Assembly: GCF_905404315.1 (NCBI RefSeq)
Contig: NC_066301.1
Location: 5,952,001-6,016,000 of the forward strand
From: Leptidea sinapis
Lineage: Eukaryota; Arthropoda; Insecta; Lepidoptera; Pieridae
DNA: 64,000 nucleotides
Direction: 5' to 3'
Below, in pieces: positions 31,366 through 41,474 of this stretch. Below the pieces are notes generated by a model. That model did not search any database. It saw nothing but the letters and a program-made list of their open reading frames with translations, and was not told where the DNA came from. The position numbers were made by a program, and so were the translations under genes. Within the stretch, counting starts at the first letter, position 1; every line of letters starts with the position of its first letter.

Positions 31366-34300
31366 GAACATCCCAAAGGACAAACACCCCTATAAGATCA
31401 TTCAAGCGAACCTTCAAAAAAAGAAACTGTCAACGAATGAGCTTCTTCTGGAAGCTGCGAAGCGTAGAGTTGCAGCGGCACTCCTCCAGGAACCTTACGT
31501 TAGAGCTGAGAAGGCTTTGAGAAGTCATAGAGGTGTGCGTATCTTCCAGTGCACTGAGACGGGAGAAGGTACTGTTAAAGCAGCGATAGCGATCTTTGAC
31601 CACGACCTAAACGTTGTTCAGTACCCCAAGCTCACTACACATAACATCACAGTAGTGGGAATTCAGACCAGCGCCTGGAGGATCGCCCTGGTCTCGTACT
31701 ATTTTGAACCAGACCAGCCCATACAACCTTATATAGAAAGGCTTAAAGCCATTGTGGAAGAAGTGGGACCCGGATTCCTGGTAATTGGGGGAGATGCCAA
31801 TGCTAAAAGCCCATGGTGGGGAAGCATATCAGAAGATCATAGGGGTGAGGAAATGTCAGGGGCTCTCGAGGAAATGGGCCTCAACGTCATAAACCAAGGG
31901 GAAATTCCGACCTTCGACACCATTAGAGGGAGCCAGCGGTTCAGCAGCCACGTAGATATCACCGCGTGTTCAACTGACATCTTGGACTTGGTGGATGACT
32001 GGAAAATTGACGAAGGTCTTACGAGTTCCGACCACAACGGCATCGTTTTAACATCAGACTGCAAAGATCCAAGGGCATCAAAATACATAGATTAACAAGA
32101 GTTTACAACACACGTAAAGCTAATTGGACCAACTTTCGAAAAGAACTTAGCCAATTGATTCAAGAAAATAATATCTCTACAAACGTAATAGAAAAACTAG
32201 CAACAACAAAACAATTAGAGGAAATAGTTAATAAATACACGACAGCAATCAAAGATGCTTGTACTAAATCAATGCCCTTGAGGAAATCAACTGAGATTCT
32301 GAGAATGCCGTGGTGGTCCGACAAACTTGAAAACCTGAAAAAGGAAGTCTCCACCAGAAAGCGGAGGATACGATGTGCTGCACCAGTCCGCAGGTCGAAG
32401 GTCGTTGAAGAATACCTGAAACTAAAAGAGGAGTACGAACGAGAGGCAGCGAGAGCGCAAGTTGAGAGCTGGAAGGAGTTCTGCGCCAAGCAGGACAATG
32501 AGGGGGTCTGGGAGGGTATTTATCGAGTTATAGGCCGGACAAGCGAAAGAAAAGAAGACGTACCGCTAGTAAGCAATGGGAAAGTACTAAATGCTAATGA
32601 CTCCGTAAAGCTCTTAGCAGAAACCTTCTATCCAGAAGATGACGCAAGTAGCGATAACGCAGATCATTGCGATACTAGGAGGAAGGCCGGTCTAGTAAAC
32701 CTTGGAGACCAAAATTATTCTTGTGACCCACCGTTTACGATGCTTGAGCTAACGCTAGCTGCCAGGTCATTTAACTCCAAAAAGGCTCCAGGAGTGGATG
32801 GATTCACAGCCGACATATGCTTGCAAGCCATTACAACCGCCACAAATTTAGCTCTGTCTCTATTTAATAAATGCTCACAGCTTCACTATTTCCCGGAAGC
32901 ATGGAAGGAGGCTATCGTTGTTATCCTTCGGAAACCGGGGAAAAGCGATTATACGACGCCAAAGGCCTATAGACCGATTGGTCTTTTGCCGATACTGGGC
33001 AAGATCCTCGAAAAGTTGTTGGTGGCTCGTCTTAAATTCTATTTAATCCCAAGGATGAGTACTCGCCAGTACGGCTTTATGCCACAGAGGAGCACCGAAG
33101 ACTCCCTCTATACACTGATGCAGCATATAAACGGAAAACTTGATAAGAAGAAAATCATAACGCTTGTATCACTTGATATAGAGGGAGCCTTCGACAGTGC
33201 CTGGTGGCCAGCAATAAAGGCCCGACTGGCAGAGGAAAATTGTCTACTGAATTTGAGGCGAGTCATCGATAGCTACTTAGAAAATAGGAGGGTCAGGGTT
33301 AGGTATGCTGGTGAGGAGCACATAAGAACCACAAAAAAAGGCTGCGTCCAGGGCTCCATAGGTGGACCTATACTGTGGAACCTCTTGCTGGACCCTCTCC
33401 TAAAGGACCTGGAGAGCAGGGGGTATCACTGTCAGGCCTTCGCGGACGACGTCATGCTTGTCTTCGATGGTGACACAACGTTGGAAGTTGAACGATCTGC
33501 CAATGCTGCACTGGACCACGTTTGGACATGGGGTGTTAAGAATAAATTGCGCTTTGCTCCACAAACAACTAACGCGATGGTGTTGACCCGAAGACTTAAA
33601 TATGACGCCCCGCGTCTGTCCATGGGCGGGGTTGGCATTTCGATCATCAAAGAACTAAAAATATTGGGTGTAACCATCGACGACAAGCTGACTTTTAATT
33701 CACACGTAGCCAATGTCTGCAGAAAGGCCCTGGGGGTATATAAGCAGCTAGCCAGAGCAGCAAAGGTCAGTTGGGGACATCACCCTGAAGCCATAAAAAC
33801 TATTTACGTTGCGACAATGGAACCCATTATCCTATACGCCTCCAGTGTGTGGGCTCCGGCGGCTAAGAAGCTTGGGGTCCGGAAAAAATTGGGAGCGGTG
33901 CAACGGAGCATTGCTCAAAAAATGTGCAGGGCATATCGAACTGTGTCCCTGAACTCTGCACTCCTTTTAAGCGGTATGCTCCCACTCGATCTTCGAGTAA
34001 GTGAAGCAGCCTCCCTATACGAGGCTAGAAAGGGACGGCCTAACGACAAGCTATGCGGCAGAGAAGTAGAGTTGATGGTCTCCGCCAAAGATTGCCTTCA
34101 CCCAGCTCTGTATATCGAACTAGAAATTAAAAGCCTGGCAAACCAACAACAGTTTGATGCCGAGAGCGAACATAATGTTCGTATCTTTACGGACGGGAGC
34201 AAGATCGAGGGTAAGGTGGGCGCTGGTTTATCATTTTGGAGTGCGAACCGCGAAACTAGGGCCCTGAAACTTGCTCTCCCGAGTTATGCGACCGTCTATC

Positions 34301-35038
34301 AGGCGGAGCTCCTGGCGATATGCAGAGCAACGAGAGAGATTTTAGGAAATGCTGGACAGTCATTTGCAATCCTGAGTGATTCGATGGCGGCCCTTACAGC
34401 GATCGGGCAGCTCTCTGCATCCCCTAGCCGTAGAAGCTAGAGGAAATCTAAGATCAGCATTCCTCCAAGGCAAAACAGTGGTTTTGTTTTGGATTAAGGC
34501 TCATATAGGCTTAGCAGGGAATGAGAGAGCTGATGAACTCGCTAAGAATGCGGCTCTCAATCTGAAGCGGAGACCTGATTATGACTTGTGCCCTATTTCA
34601 TTCGTCAGGCGAAGCCTGCGCCAGGCTACGCTTGACGAGTGGAATAAGAGATATAAGATAGAAGAAACAGCTTCAACCACGAAGCTATTTTTCCCGGACG
34701 CAGTTGAGGCGTATAGAATTATAAGAAAGCAGGTCCCAACGAATATCACGACACAGGTTATGACGGGGCACGGTGGCTTTTCTGAGTACTTGAATCGTTT
34801 TAAGTGCAAGGATAGCCCATCGTGCGTATGCGATCCTGATGAGGTAGAAACGGTGTCCCATATAATATTGAAGTGCCCAGTTTTCATGAAAGAGAGATAT
34901 GATCTCGAACAGCAACTGGGTGTTATATTAGACGCTGATGCCATAAGTGGCATTATAAAAAGCAAATATAGGCAAATTTTTATACACTATTGTGAAATTA
35001 TATGTAAGAAAGTTGTATTAAGGAACAAAAGTAATTAA
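31366..35038 (+). pseudogene. TR-6 ORF2: all domains present, two frameshifts
   Basis: The endonuclease begins IIQANLQKKKL near 31396 and carries LLQEPYV, VIGGDANAKSPWWG and SSDHNG. A 1-nt loss in the T-run near 32046 shifts the frame, and from 32155 the frame is open for 761 codons. RT motifs are AYRPIGLLPILGKILEKL, SLDIEGAFDSAWW near 33170, GCVQGSIGGP and FADDVM near 33440. RNase H reads FTDGSKIEGK, YQAELLA and LSDSMAA. A second shift near 34415 separates the tail (GNERADELAKNAAL, SCVC...H...C), which ends at TAA 35036-35038. Only small lesions separate the parts, so this is the most complete TRAS-like ORF2 here. Confidence 0.88.
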
Positions 35039-35378
35039 ATAATGCTTGCCTAATATTATGTACAATATTTCGGTCAAGCATTAAAATTAAGAAAAAATTT
35101 AGTGATATAAGTATGTATAGAAATTAAGTACTGTAAATAAAGTACCCATCAATGTAAATCCCCTTCGAAGACAAATAAATGATAGGTTAGGTAGTTTAGT
35201 TAGATAGAAATGGGTGCCCCCCCCCATATATAGCGTGCTTGGCGAAGGATATCAGAAAGATACAGTATGAAGCATGAAAGTGCGAGAGGAATAAATGCGA
35301 GAACTTGTATGAAAGAGAAAACCGCGCAGTATAGGCTCCGATTATGTTGGAGGTAGAACGATAAAAAAAAAAAAAAAA
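35039..35378 (+). other. TR-6 3' UTR and poly(A)
   Basis: Non-coding sequence closely similar to the 3' UTR of TR-4, including a C-run near 35216-35225 and the GAAGCATGAAAGTGCGAGAG stretch. It ends in 16 A. Confidence 0.75.
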
Positions 35379-35415
35379 CCTAACCTAACCTAACCTAACT
35401 TAACCTAACCTAACC
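35379..35415 (+). repeat. Telomeric CCTAA tract with one CTTAA variant
   Basis: Seven units plus CC lie between the poly(A) of TR-6 and the poly(T) of SA-2. The fifth unit (35399-35403) is CTTAA. This is the second tail-to-tail TRAS-like/SART-like junction. Confidence 0.95.
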
Positions 35416-35431
35416 TTTTTTTTTTTTTTTT

Positions 35432-35657
35432 ACGAGGAGGAAATACATTTACGTACTACCCCTGTGCACTATGTGGCACAGGGAGTGTGGGACTCAACCA
35501 CTTAGACCATCTTTTACGTAGCTAGAAGTTGGCCAAGTTTGGTAATACCCACTAAAACCTCCTCGAAAGCAGAGAGTTCCCCCTTTTGAGAGGTTCTCCG
35601 GGATCTTTGCAGGGCATTTCACCGGAGAACCTCGGGGAAGAGGCCATCAGTGGCCCT
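35432..35657 (-). other. SA-2 3' UTR with conserved inverted repeats
   Basis: The same stems as in SA-1 are present: CGAGGAGG (35433-35440) with CCTCCTCG (35558-35565), and GAGGTTCTCCGG (35590-35601) with CCGGAGAACCTC (35622-35633). Inside the first stem is CCCTGTGC near 35460 pairing with GCACAGGG near 35475. Confidence 0.68.
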
Positions 35658-37788
35658 CTACTGGCTGCTAGGGGCTGGGGTTGAGAGGTCTTCTTGGACT
35701 TTCTCTTCCCCTCCTGCCCCGCCCTGCTGCCCTCTGAAGGGCAACTGATGCCCTCTCTCTGTTTCTTTCGGCTTCCAGGACTCCTCGCTGTCCAGCATGC
35801 TCTTGACCATGCCAGGCAGCGAGAGGTCCTGGCCGATCACTGTCCTCAGGTCTTGACGCTTCGTTTCCCACGCGGCGCAATTCCGGAGGGTGTGATCGGC
35901 CGTATCCTCCTCGGTGTCATCACAGTGATGACACCGAGGCGATACCTCCTTCCTCACAACCCGGCACAGATATCGTCCAAAGCAGCCATGGCCCGACAAC
36001 ACCTGTGCCAGGCGGAAGGAGATCTCTCCCTTTCGTCTTTTCTTCCAGTCACTTAGGACTGGAAGAATGGCGCCTATAGTGCGCGCGCCCACTTGGGAGG
36101 ACTCAAGTTCCTCCCGCCACTGCCGCATAATGGCAGCGTCAGCCGCGCGCCTTATAGACGCCTTGCGCTCCCTCCACATTTCGCCGCCCATTTCCGCCTT
36201 AAGGCGATATAGGGAGGCGCTCATGCGAGCCTCCAAGGCCCAGGGCGGAGTGCCCGCAATAACGCAAGCAGCATCAAATGATACCGTCCGGTAGCACCTG
36301 GCTATGCGGTTCGCTATCACTCGCTGCGGCCTGCGGAGGAGTGACCCATTGCCTTTTCTGTTTAAGGCATCTGCCCAGATGGGGGCCCCATACAGAGCCA
36401 TGCTCTTCAGGACCCCGCTATACAGCCTCCTGACGCTTTGGGACGGCCCCCCCGCGTTTGGTAATAAACGCGCGAGAGCTCCAGCCGCCCCAATCAATCT
36501 CTCTCCGAGGTGCCTGAAGTGCGCCTCAAAGCCCCAACGGCCATCCAGCACAAGGCCTAGGTACCTCATGCAGGGGGCCACCGGGACACGCACTCCGTTC
36601 ACCTCGATGAAAGCGCCAGGGGGTGGGCCCCTCCTTGGGCCGTGGAACAGGATGGCGTCCGTTTTACTTAACGCCACCCTGAGCCCCAACAGCCTGATCC
36701 GCTCGACAACAAGGGAGGTCCCGACCGAGGCCAGTAAGGCTGCCTCCCCAAAGGACCCCCCTTGGGCCACCACCAGGGTGTCGTCTGCATAGCAGAAGAT
36801 GCGCATCTTGGGTAGAAGCGCACCTCGCAACACCCAGTCGTAACCCATGTTCCAGAGGAGCGGACCCAGCACCGACCCTTGCGGGACTCCGCACTCTACG
36901 GGACGCCGCCTCATCCTCCCGTCTCCCGCCACGTAGGCCACCCGGCGCCCAACCAGGTAGTCCTTCACTATTCGGCGCAAGTACCAGGGCACCTCGAAGA
37001 AGTCGAGTGCCTCAGCAATTACGCCGAACGGGAGACTGTTGAAGGCGTTGGCTATGTCCAGGGAGACCGCCAATGCCCTCTCACCATCCGCCACCACACT
37101 CTCAACATGAGCCCTCAGCTCAGTGAGGGCGTCAAGCGTCGAGCGGCCCTTCCTAAAACCGAACTGGTGTTCGGACAAGTCCGGGCCCTCGGCAGAGAGG
37201 TGGCGACTTAGGCGTGAGGCCACTATCCATTCCAGCAGCTTCCCAACCTCATCCAGCAGGACTATAGGTCGGTAAGCCGCTGGAGAATCATTTGGCCTAC
37301 CCTCCTTTTTGTTGAGGCATAGGCGTCCCTCCTTCCATACTTCCGGGAACCGCCCGACATTAAGACATTTGTCGAACAGTCCCCGGAGTTCCCCCTCGAC
37401 ATGTGGGAAGGCCAGGGCCAGGACACGGCCGTGGATACCGTCCGGGCCCGGAGCCTTCCTCCTTGTCTTGATGCGATCAAGGCAGAGGCCCAGTTCCACA
37501 TCTGTCACGCCCTGGACCTCCCCTGTCGCCTCTTCCATAACCTCACGCTCCCGCATCCTGGGCGGGATCAGGTCCACTGCGGCGGGGAAGAGCCCCGCGA
37601 CCACTTCCTCTACAAGCGCTGGCTCCAAGACCTCCGTGAGCGGAGCCCCCCCACCCTTCAACTTGTTTCGAGCTGAATGGTAAGGGCGCCCCCACGGGTC
37701 CCTCTCCAGGCCATCGAGAAGGTCCACATAAGCCTTCTCTTTAGCCTGCCTGATCGCAGACTGGAGAGCCCTCTTTCGGTCATAATAT
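35658..37788 (-). CDS. SA-2 ORF2 fragment: RT and Cys/His motif, uninterrupted
   Basis: The frame is open from the 5' truncation (about 37788) to the stop at 35658-35660, roughly 709 codons. Numbering from the GTG at 37727, motifs are APGPDGIHGR 92-101, AYRPIVLLDEV 151-161, SLDIANAF 222-229 (catalytic Asp 224), GVPQGSVLGPLLWN 280-293, YADD 313-316 and the terminal CHHC...H612...C617. No RNase H follows. The endonuclease is missing through truncation, so it lacks a start codon and the target-cleaving domain. Relative to SA-1, about 40 bp are missing near 35776, altering the last residues. Confidence 0.85.
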
Positions 37789-37790
37789 AA

Positions 37791-37847
37791 CCTAACCTAA
37801 CCTAACCTAACCTAACCTTACCTAACCTAACCTAACCTAACCTAACC
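37791..37847 (+). repeat. Telomeric CCTAA tract with one CCTTA variant
   Basis: The longest tract in the window: 11 units plus CC, one of them CCTTA (37816-37820). It lies between the truncated 5' end of SA-2 and the poly(T) of SA-3. Confidence 0.95.
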
Positions 37848-37869
37848 TTTTTTTTTTTTTTTTTTTTTT

Positions 37870-38176
37870 CGCTGGAAAATCCTCATGGATACCCGACAGG
37901 CACGGGGGGGCACCGTCGGGTTATGCCGGACTCTTACCGGCTAAAAACCAGCGGTGTTCCTCCTCACCGTCTTCCGGCGGAGCTGCGGGAACGCTTTCGC
38001 ACACTTCCGCTGCTCCCCCGACGGTTGTCCGATTCGGACCCATCTTGTGGACGCCCACCTGTGACGCCGCTCACCATTCCACTTGGCGTGCCGGAACACG
38101 GGACACGCCAGCCGTCTCGGGGGTCTCCTCCAACTGGGCGATGGTACCCCCCGGTTCCACCGCCCGGAGACCCACA
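37870..38176 (-). other. SA-3 3' UTR
   Basis: GC-rich non-coding sequence. CCCGAC (37892-37897) can pair with GTCGGG (37915-37920) near the tail. It is not recognisably similar to the SA-1/SA-2 3' UTR. Short open frames on the other strand are GC-driven shadows. Confidence 0.6.
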
Positions 38177-40690
38177 TTAAGGGGGAAGGCGGCGCTCATG
38201 CGCTAGGCGCCTCCGTCCCACTCTCTTGTGGCGGATTGGGTTCGACAGAGGGTCGTCTTCTCTCACCCGCTCCGCCACTTCCTTTTGCGCCATAACGGCC
38301 TCGCAGAATTGGAGCACCGCCTTCCACGCTCTGTCACTTCCAACCATGGCTCTCACGACGCCCGGCAGCGACAGGTCACCCCCTATCTCCGCCACGAGCA
38401 TCGCCCGCGGCTCCACCCACTCTGGGCATTCCGTCAGCGTATGCTCCGCTGTGTCCTCTGGACACCCACAAGCGTGGCACACGCTGGTCAGCTCCCGACC
38501 CGCCACGCCGCACAGGTACCTGCCGAAGCAACCGTGCCCCGTCAAGATCTGCACAGCGCGGAAGGTGAGAGCCCCGTGTTGGCGTTCGACCCAACATTCT
38601 AAGACGGGCCGAATCGCTTCCACCGTCCTGCTGCCGGCGGTCGGTTCCACCAGCCTGTCCTTCCATTTCTGGAGGAGAACCTGACGGTCGAGTTGCCCCT
38701 GCCGCCCGGCTTCCACCGGCTCTGGCTCCACCTCTTCGTCTTGTGCTGTTGCGCTGCGGCGCCAGTACACAGCGGAGAGCATCTCCGCGTCCAGGTCCCA
38801 CGGTGGGGTCCCGGCCAGGACGCATGCCACCTCACACGAAATGGTGCGGTATCCCCTCACCATCCTGATCGCCATGACCCGTTGCACTTGGCGCAAGAGA
38901 GTCCTATTTTGGGCGCACAGTTTGTCTGCCCAGATCGGGGCCCCGTAGAGGGCCATCGACCGCACCACCCCGGCGTACAACCGGCGACATGCGGCTGTCG
39001 GCCCGCCCAGGTTTGGCAGCAGCCAGCTCTGAGCTCCTGCCGCTCGCAACAGCCTGGGGACCAACTGCCGGAAGTGTTCCCGGAAGTTCCAGCGGCTGTC
39101 GAGGACGACGGTACCGCATCGTCGACTTGACAGCGATGGAGACGCCGCCGACCACCAATCGGGATCCTACAGGAGGGGCGCGTCGGGCTCCGTGAAAACA
39201 CAGAGCCTCTGTCTTTTCCAGCGCCACCTCCAGCCCCAGCCGGCGGATTCGGGCCACCACATGGGCCACTCCGGCCGTCGCCAACAGGGCCGCCTCACGG
39301 TACGTGGCGCCGCAGGACGTGACGAGGGTGTCGTCGGCGTAACACGTTACGTCGACCCCCCGCAGATTGGCGCCCCGCAGCACCCAGTCGTAGCCGATAT
39401 TCCACAGGAGCGGCCCAAGAACCGATCCCTGTGGAACACCGCACGTCACGACCCGGCGGACCCACCCGTCGCGCGTCTGGTACACCACTTCCCGCTCGGA
39501 GAAGTAGTCGAAAAGGAGACGACGCAGGTAGTCGGGCACGCCATGATAGGCCAGCGCCGCCCCGATACAGCCCCAGGGTAGGGTATTAAAGGCGTTAGCA
39601 ATGTCTAGAGACACCGCTAAGATGACCTCTCCCCGGGACACTGCCTCCTCTGAGAGGTCCCTTACACGCGCGATGGCGTCGACTGTCGACCGGCCTCGGC
39701 GGAAACCGAACTGCCGGTCACTCAGCCCCGGCCCGACCTGTTCGAGGTGGTCGACGAGGCGCGCGGAAATAATCCGCTCGAAGAGCTTGCTCACCTCGTC
39801 GAGCAACACTATGGGCCGGTACGCCGACGGCGAGTTTGCCGGGCGACCCTCCTTGCGCAGCAACACGAGCCTACCGATCTTCCACTTCTTCGGAAAGCGA
39901 CCACGCCGCATACACGTGTCGAAGAGCTCGACCACTCTGGGCCCGAGGGCCTTCAAGGCGAGCACCCACACCCTACCGGGTACCCCATCGGGGCCCGGTG
40001 CGGTGCTCTTGGCGCGAAGCCGCTGGACTGCGGCTTCCAGATCTTCTTGGGACACCTCGGGAATCGAGGCGTCCGGGCCCTCCGACGTCGCAGCCGCCAT
40101 AGGCGGAAGCGCCGAGTCAGCCCTCATTGGGAAGAGAGTGGCGATGACGTTTGAAACCACCTCTGGTTGGAGACTCTGGGTCAGCGGAGGGGCCCAGGGG
40201 CGCAGCTGACCACGCACTGTCTTGTACGGACGCCCCCAGGGATCTCTATTCAGAGTCTCCAACCACTCTCCCCACGACTCGGACTTTGCCTCGTCTATGG
40301 CGATCTGCAATGAAGTGCATCTCCCCCTGTACTCGGTGTAGAGGCGGCTTTCCTCGGCATCCACCCGTCTTCGCCGCCTTCTGTAGTGAGTGTACTGGCG
40401 TCTGGCTGCAACACCAGGCTCCGATTTGGCGAGAAGTACACGCCGACGATCGTCACACCCATAAGGGTGGCCGCAACGCATCCGTGGCCCTTGACTGTTT
40501 TGTCGAAGGGCGGGGAGCCGGCGGCCGTGTGCGCGACGATCGCCACCGTGTCTCCCCGGTCACCAACCCAGTTGTCCCTGGCGGGGACGAGGTAAGGTTC
40601 CGCCACCACCGCCACATGGATCAACCACTCGGCCAGGCTCTGATACAAGAGGTCTTGAGCTCTGGCACAGTGGTTGATATTCGCTTGGAG
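38177..40690 (-). pseudogene. SA-3 ORF2: endonuclease N-terminus, RT, Cys/His motif
   Basis: From 40690 downward, the endonuclease N-terminus reads QANINHCARAQDLLYQ, VVAEPYLVP and GVYFSPN. A deletion with frameshift near 40400-40430 then joins it to the linker before RT (AKSEPGVAARRQYTHYRRRRRR, LNRDPWGRPYKTV). RT motifs are APGPDGVPGR, AYRPIVLLDEV, SLDIANAFNTL, GVPQGSVLGPLLWN and YADDTLV. A one-base shift near 39065-39150 separates the C-terminal part (38177-39064), which holds CHACGCPEDTAEHTLTEC, a CxxC...H...C motif. There is no RNase H. Confidence 0.86.
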
Positions 40691-40734
40691 AACCTAACCT
40701 AACCTAACCTAACCTAACCTAACCTAACCTAACC
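40691..40734 (+). repeat. Telomeric CCTAA tract
   Basis: About eight perfect units lie between the truncated 5' end of SA-3 and the TR-7 fragment. Confidence 0.95.
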
Positions 40735-40825
40735 AGTCGCAGTAGGACACCCCAACCGAGTTAGCACGTGCCCAACGCAAGAAATTTGCTCTCTACTTAT
40801 CGCATGCATTCTATATCTATAGTAT
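40735..40825 (+). mobile_element. TR-7: 5' end fragment of a TRAS-like element
   Basis: The first 60 bp (CCGAGTTAGCACGTGCC, GCAAGAAATTTGCTC) match the 5' end of TR-3 near 9325-9365. After about 40795 the similarity stops. The fragment ends at the Gypsy insertion. With the LTR element removed it would be joined head to tail with the 3' UTR of TR-8, which lies on the opposite strand. Confidence 0.7.
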
Positions 40826-40913
40826 TGTTGCGTAGCAACCCTTCGAAGTATATGACGAGAGTTGTCAAACTTCAAGACATTGTTAATTTCAACAGCTCCG
40901 TCAGCATTACTCG

Positions 40914-40966
40914 TAGCTCAGCGGAAAAGTGTTTACTTTAGACGCTGTAGACCCGGGTTCGATACA
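40914..40966 (+). promoter_or_regulatory. tRNA-like A-box/B-box pair inside U3
   Basis: TAGCTCAGCGG (40914-40924) fits the RNA polymerase III A-box consensus TRGYNNARNGG at every position. GGTTCGATACA (40956-40966) fits the B-box GGTTCGANTCC at 9 of 11. Their 42-bp spacing is that of a tRNA gene. The stems of a tRNA do not pair well, so this is tRNA-like, not a tRNA gene. The same motif is in the 3' LTR at 46387-46439. Function is unproven. Confidence 0.5.
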
Positions 40967-41161
40967 CCTACCAGTGTATGGATTTTTTTGGGTTTTGTGA
41001 AGTTAAAGGAAATTTCTAGTTAGTTCAGGATCAAATCGAACAGAAAAAAAGGGATGGAAAATGTGAAAGCAGGATAAAAATAGTTAAAAGAATTTTCTAG
41101 TACAATTTAAAATTAAAGATGGAATGGGAGAATCATTTTAAAAATAGAACGGACCCGGGGG

Positions 41162-41168
41162 TATATAA
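41162..41168 (+). promoter_or_regulatory. TATA box of Gypsy LTR
   Basis: TATATAA within GTATATAAGC, about 30 bp before GCAGTTC, which resembles an arthropod initiator. The 3' LTR has the same at 46635-46641. Confidence 0.7.
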
Positions 41169-41450
41169 GCCGTACTAAGCGTGGCCTACGGCAGTTCTAG
41201 TTCTGACTCGAAAGTGTAAAGAAGAAGAAGAAGAAAAGAAGAAGTAGTGAAAAGTGGAAGTGTTCTAAGAAGAAGAAGACAGAAGAGAAGTAGTGTTCGG
41301 TGCAGTGTGACGCGTTGAAGGTACCGCCGCCCACAAGAGGAACAGCGGTAGACCGGCGAAGTGCAAGTTCAGAAAAAGTGAACGCAAATAAAGACTCGTT
41401 CCTATAAGCGGAGTATTATTTCCAATCCCTGACCCACTCCCGTGTCAATA

Positions 41451-41468
41451 GGTGTCAGAAGTGGGATT
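41451..41468 (+). other. Probable primer binding site (tRNA-Leu type)
   Basis: GGTGTCAGAAGTGGGATT lies three bases after the 5' LTR. It is complementary to the 3' end expected for an insect tRNA-Leu (…CCCACTTCTGACACC), except that the terminal T of the usual TGG is A here. Confidence 0.55.
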
Positions 41469-41474
41469 GGAAAG

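Larger units (their letters stand above)
28000..35378 (+). mobile_element. TR-6: TRAS-like LINE lacking its first ~70 bp
   Basis: This is a long, decayed copy with 5' UTR, ORF1, ORF2, 3' UTR and a 16-nt poly(A) (35363-35378) followed by CCTAA. The first bases align to about 70 bp inside the 5' UTR of TR-11 and TR-8 (compare the GTATTTTT and CTTGCGACGGC stretches), so the extreme 5' end is missing. No telomere repeat separates it from SA-1 on its left. Confidence 0.88.
35416..37790 (-). mobile_element. SA-2: SART-like telomeric LINE, 5'-truncated, RT frame open
   Basis: Same sub-family as SA-1. It has 16 A at the minus-strand end (35416-35431 as T) followed by GGTTAGG. It is truncated 5' just before the DGLERDPWGRPYH linker, where ATAATATA meets telomere repeats directly. 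It therefore carries CCTAA on both sides, as expected for an incomplete target-primed insertion into the array. Confidence 0.9.
37848..40690 (-). mobile_element. SA-3: second SART-like sub-family, internally deleted
   Basis: The minus-strand element ends in 22 A (37848-37869 as T), then GGTTAGG. It is GC-rich and related to SA-1/SA-2 in RT but clearly different in sequence and 3' UTR, hence another sub-family. Its 5' end meets telomere repeats at 40690, right at the beginning of ORF2 (VLQANINHCARAQDLLYQ), so 5' UTR and ORF1 are absent. Confidence 0.87.
40826..41447 (+). repeat. Gypsy 5' LTR
   Basis: 622 bp, TG...CA ends. It starts with the small palindrome GTTGCGTAGCAAC. It contains a TATA box (41162-41168), a plausible transcription start near 41191 (GCAGTT about 30 bp downstream), a polyadenylation signal AATAAA (41387-41392) and a (GAA)-rich patch near 41219-41243. 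U3 is therefore about 365 bp, and R-U5 is the remainder. Confidence 0.95.

Noticed and set aside
37309..40702. Many long plus-strand frames opposite SA-1, SA-2 and SA-3 (for example 38226-38684, 39601-40209).
   Set aside because: GC-rich antisense shadows of RT coding sequence, without recognisable domains.
40905..40975. Possible functional tRNA gene in the LTR.
   Set aside because: A- and B-box match, but acceptor, D and T stems do not pair; kept only as a tRNA-like promoter motif.
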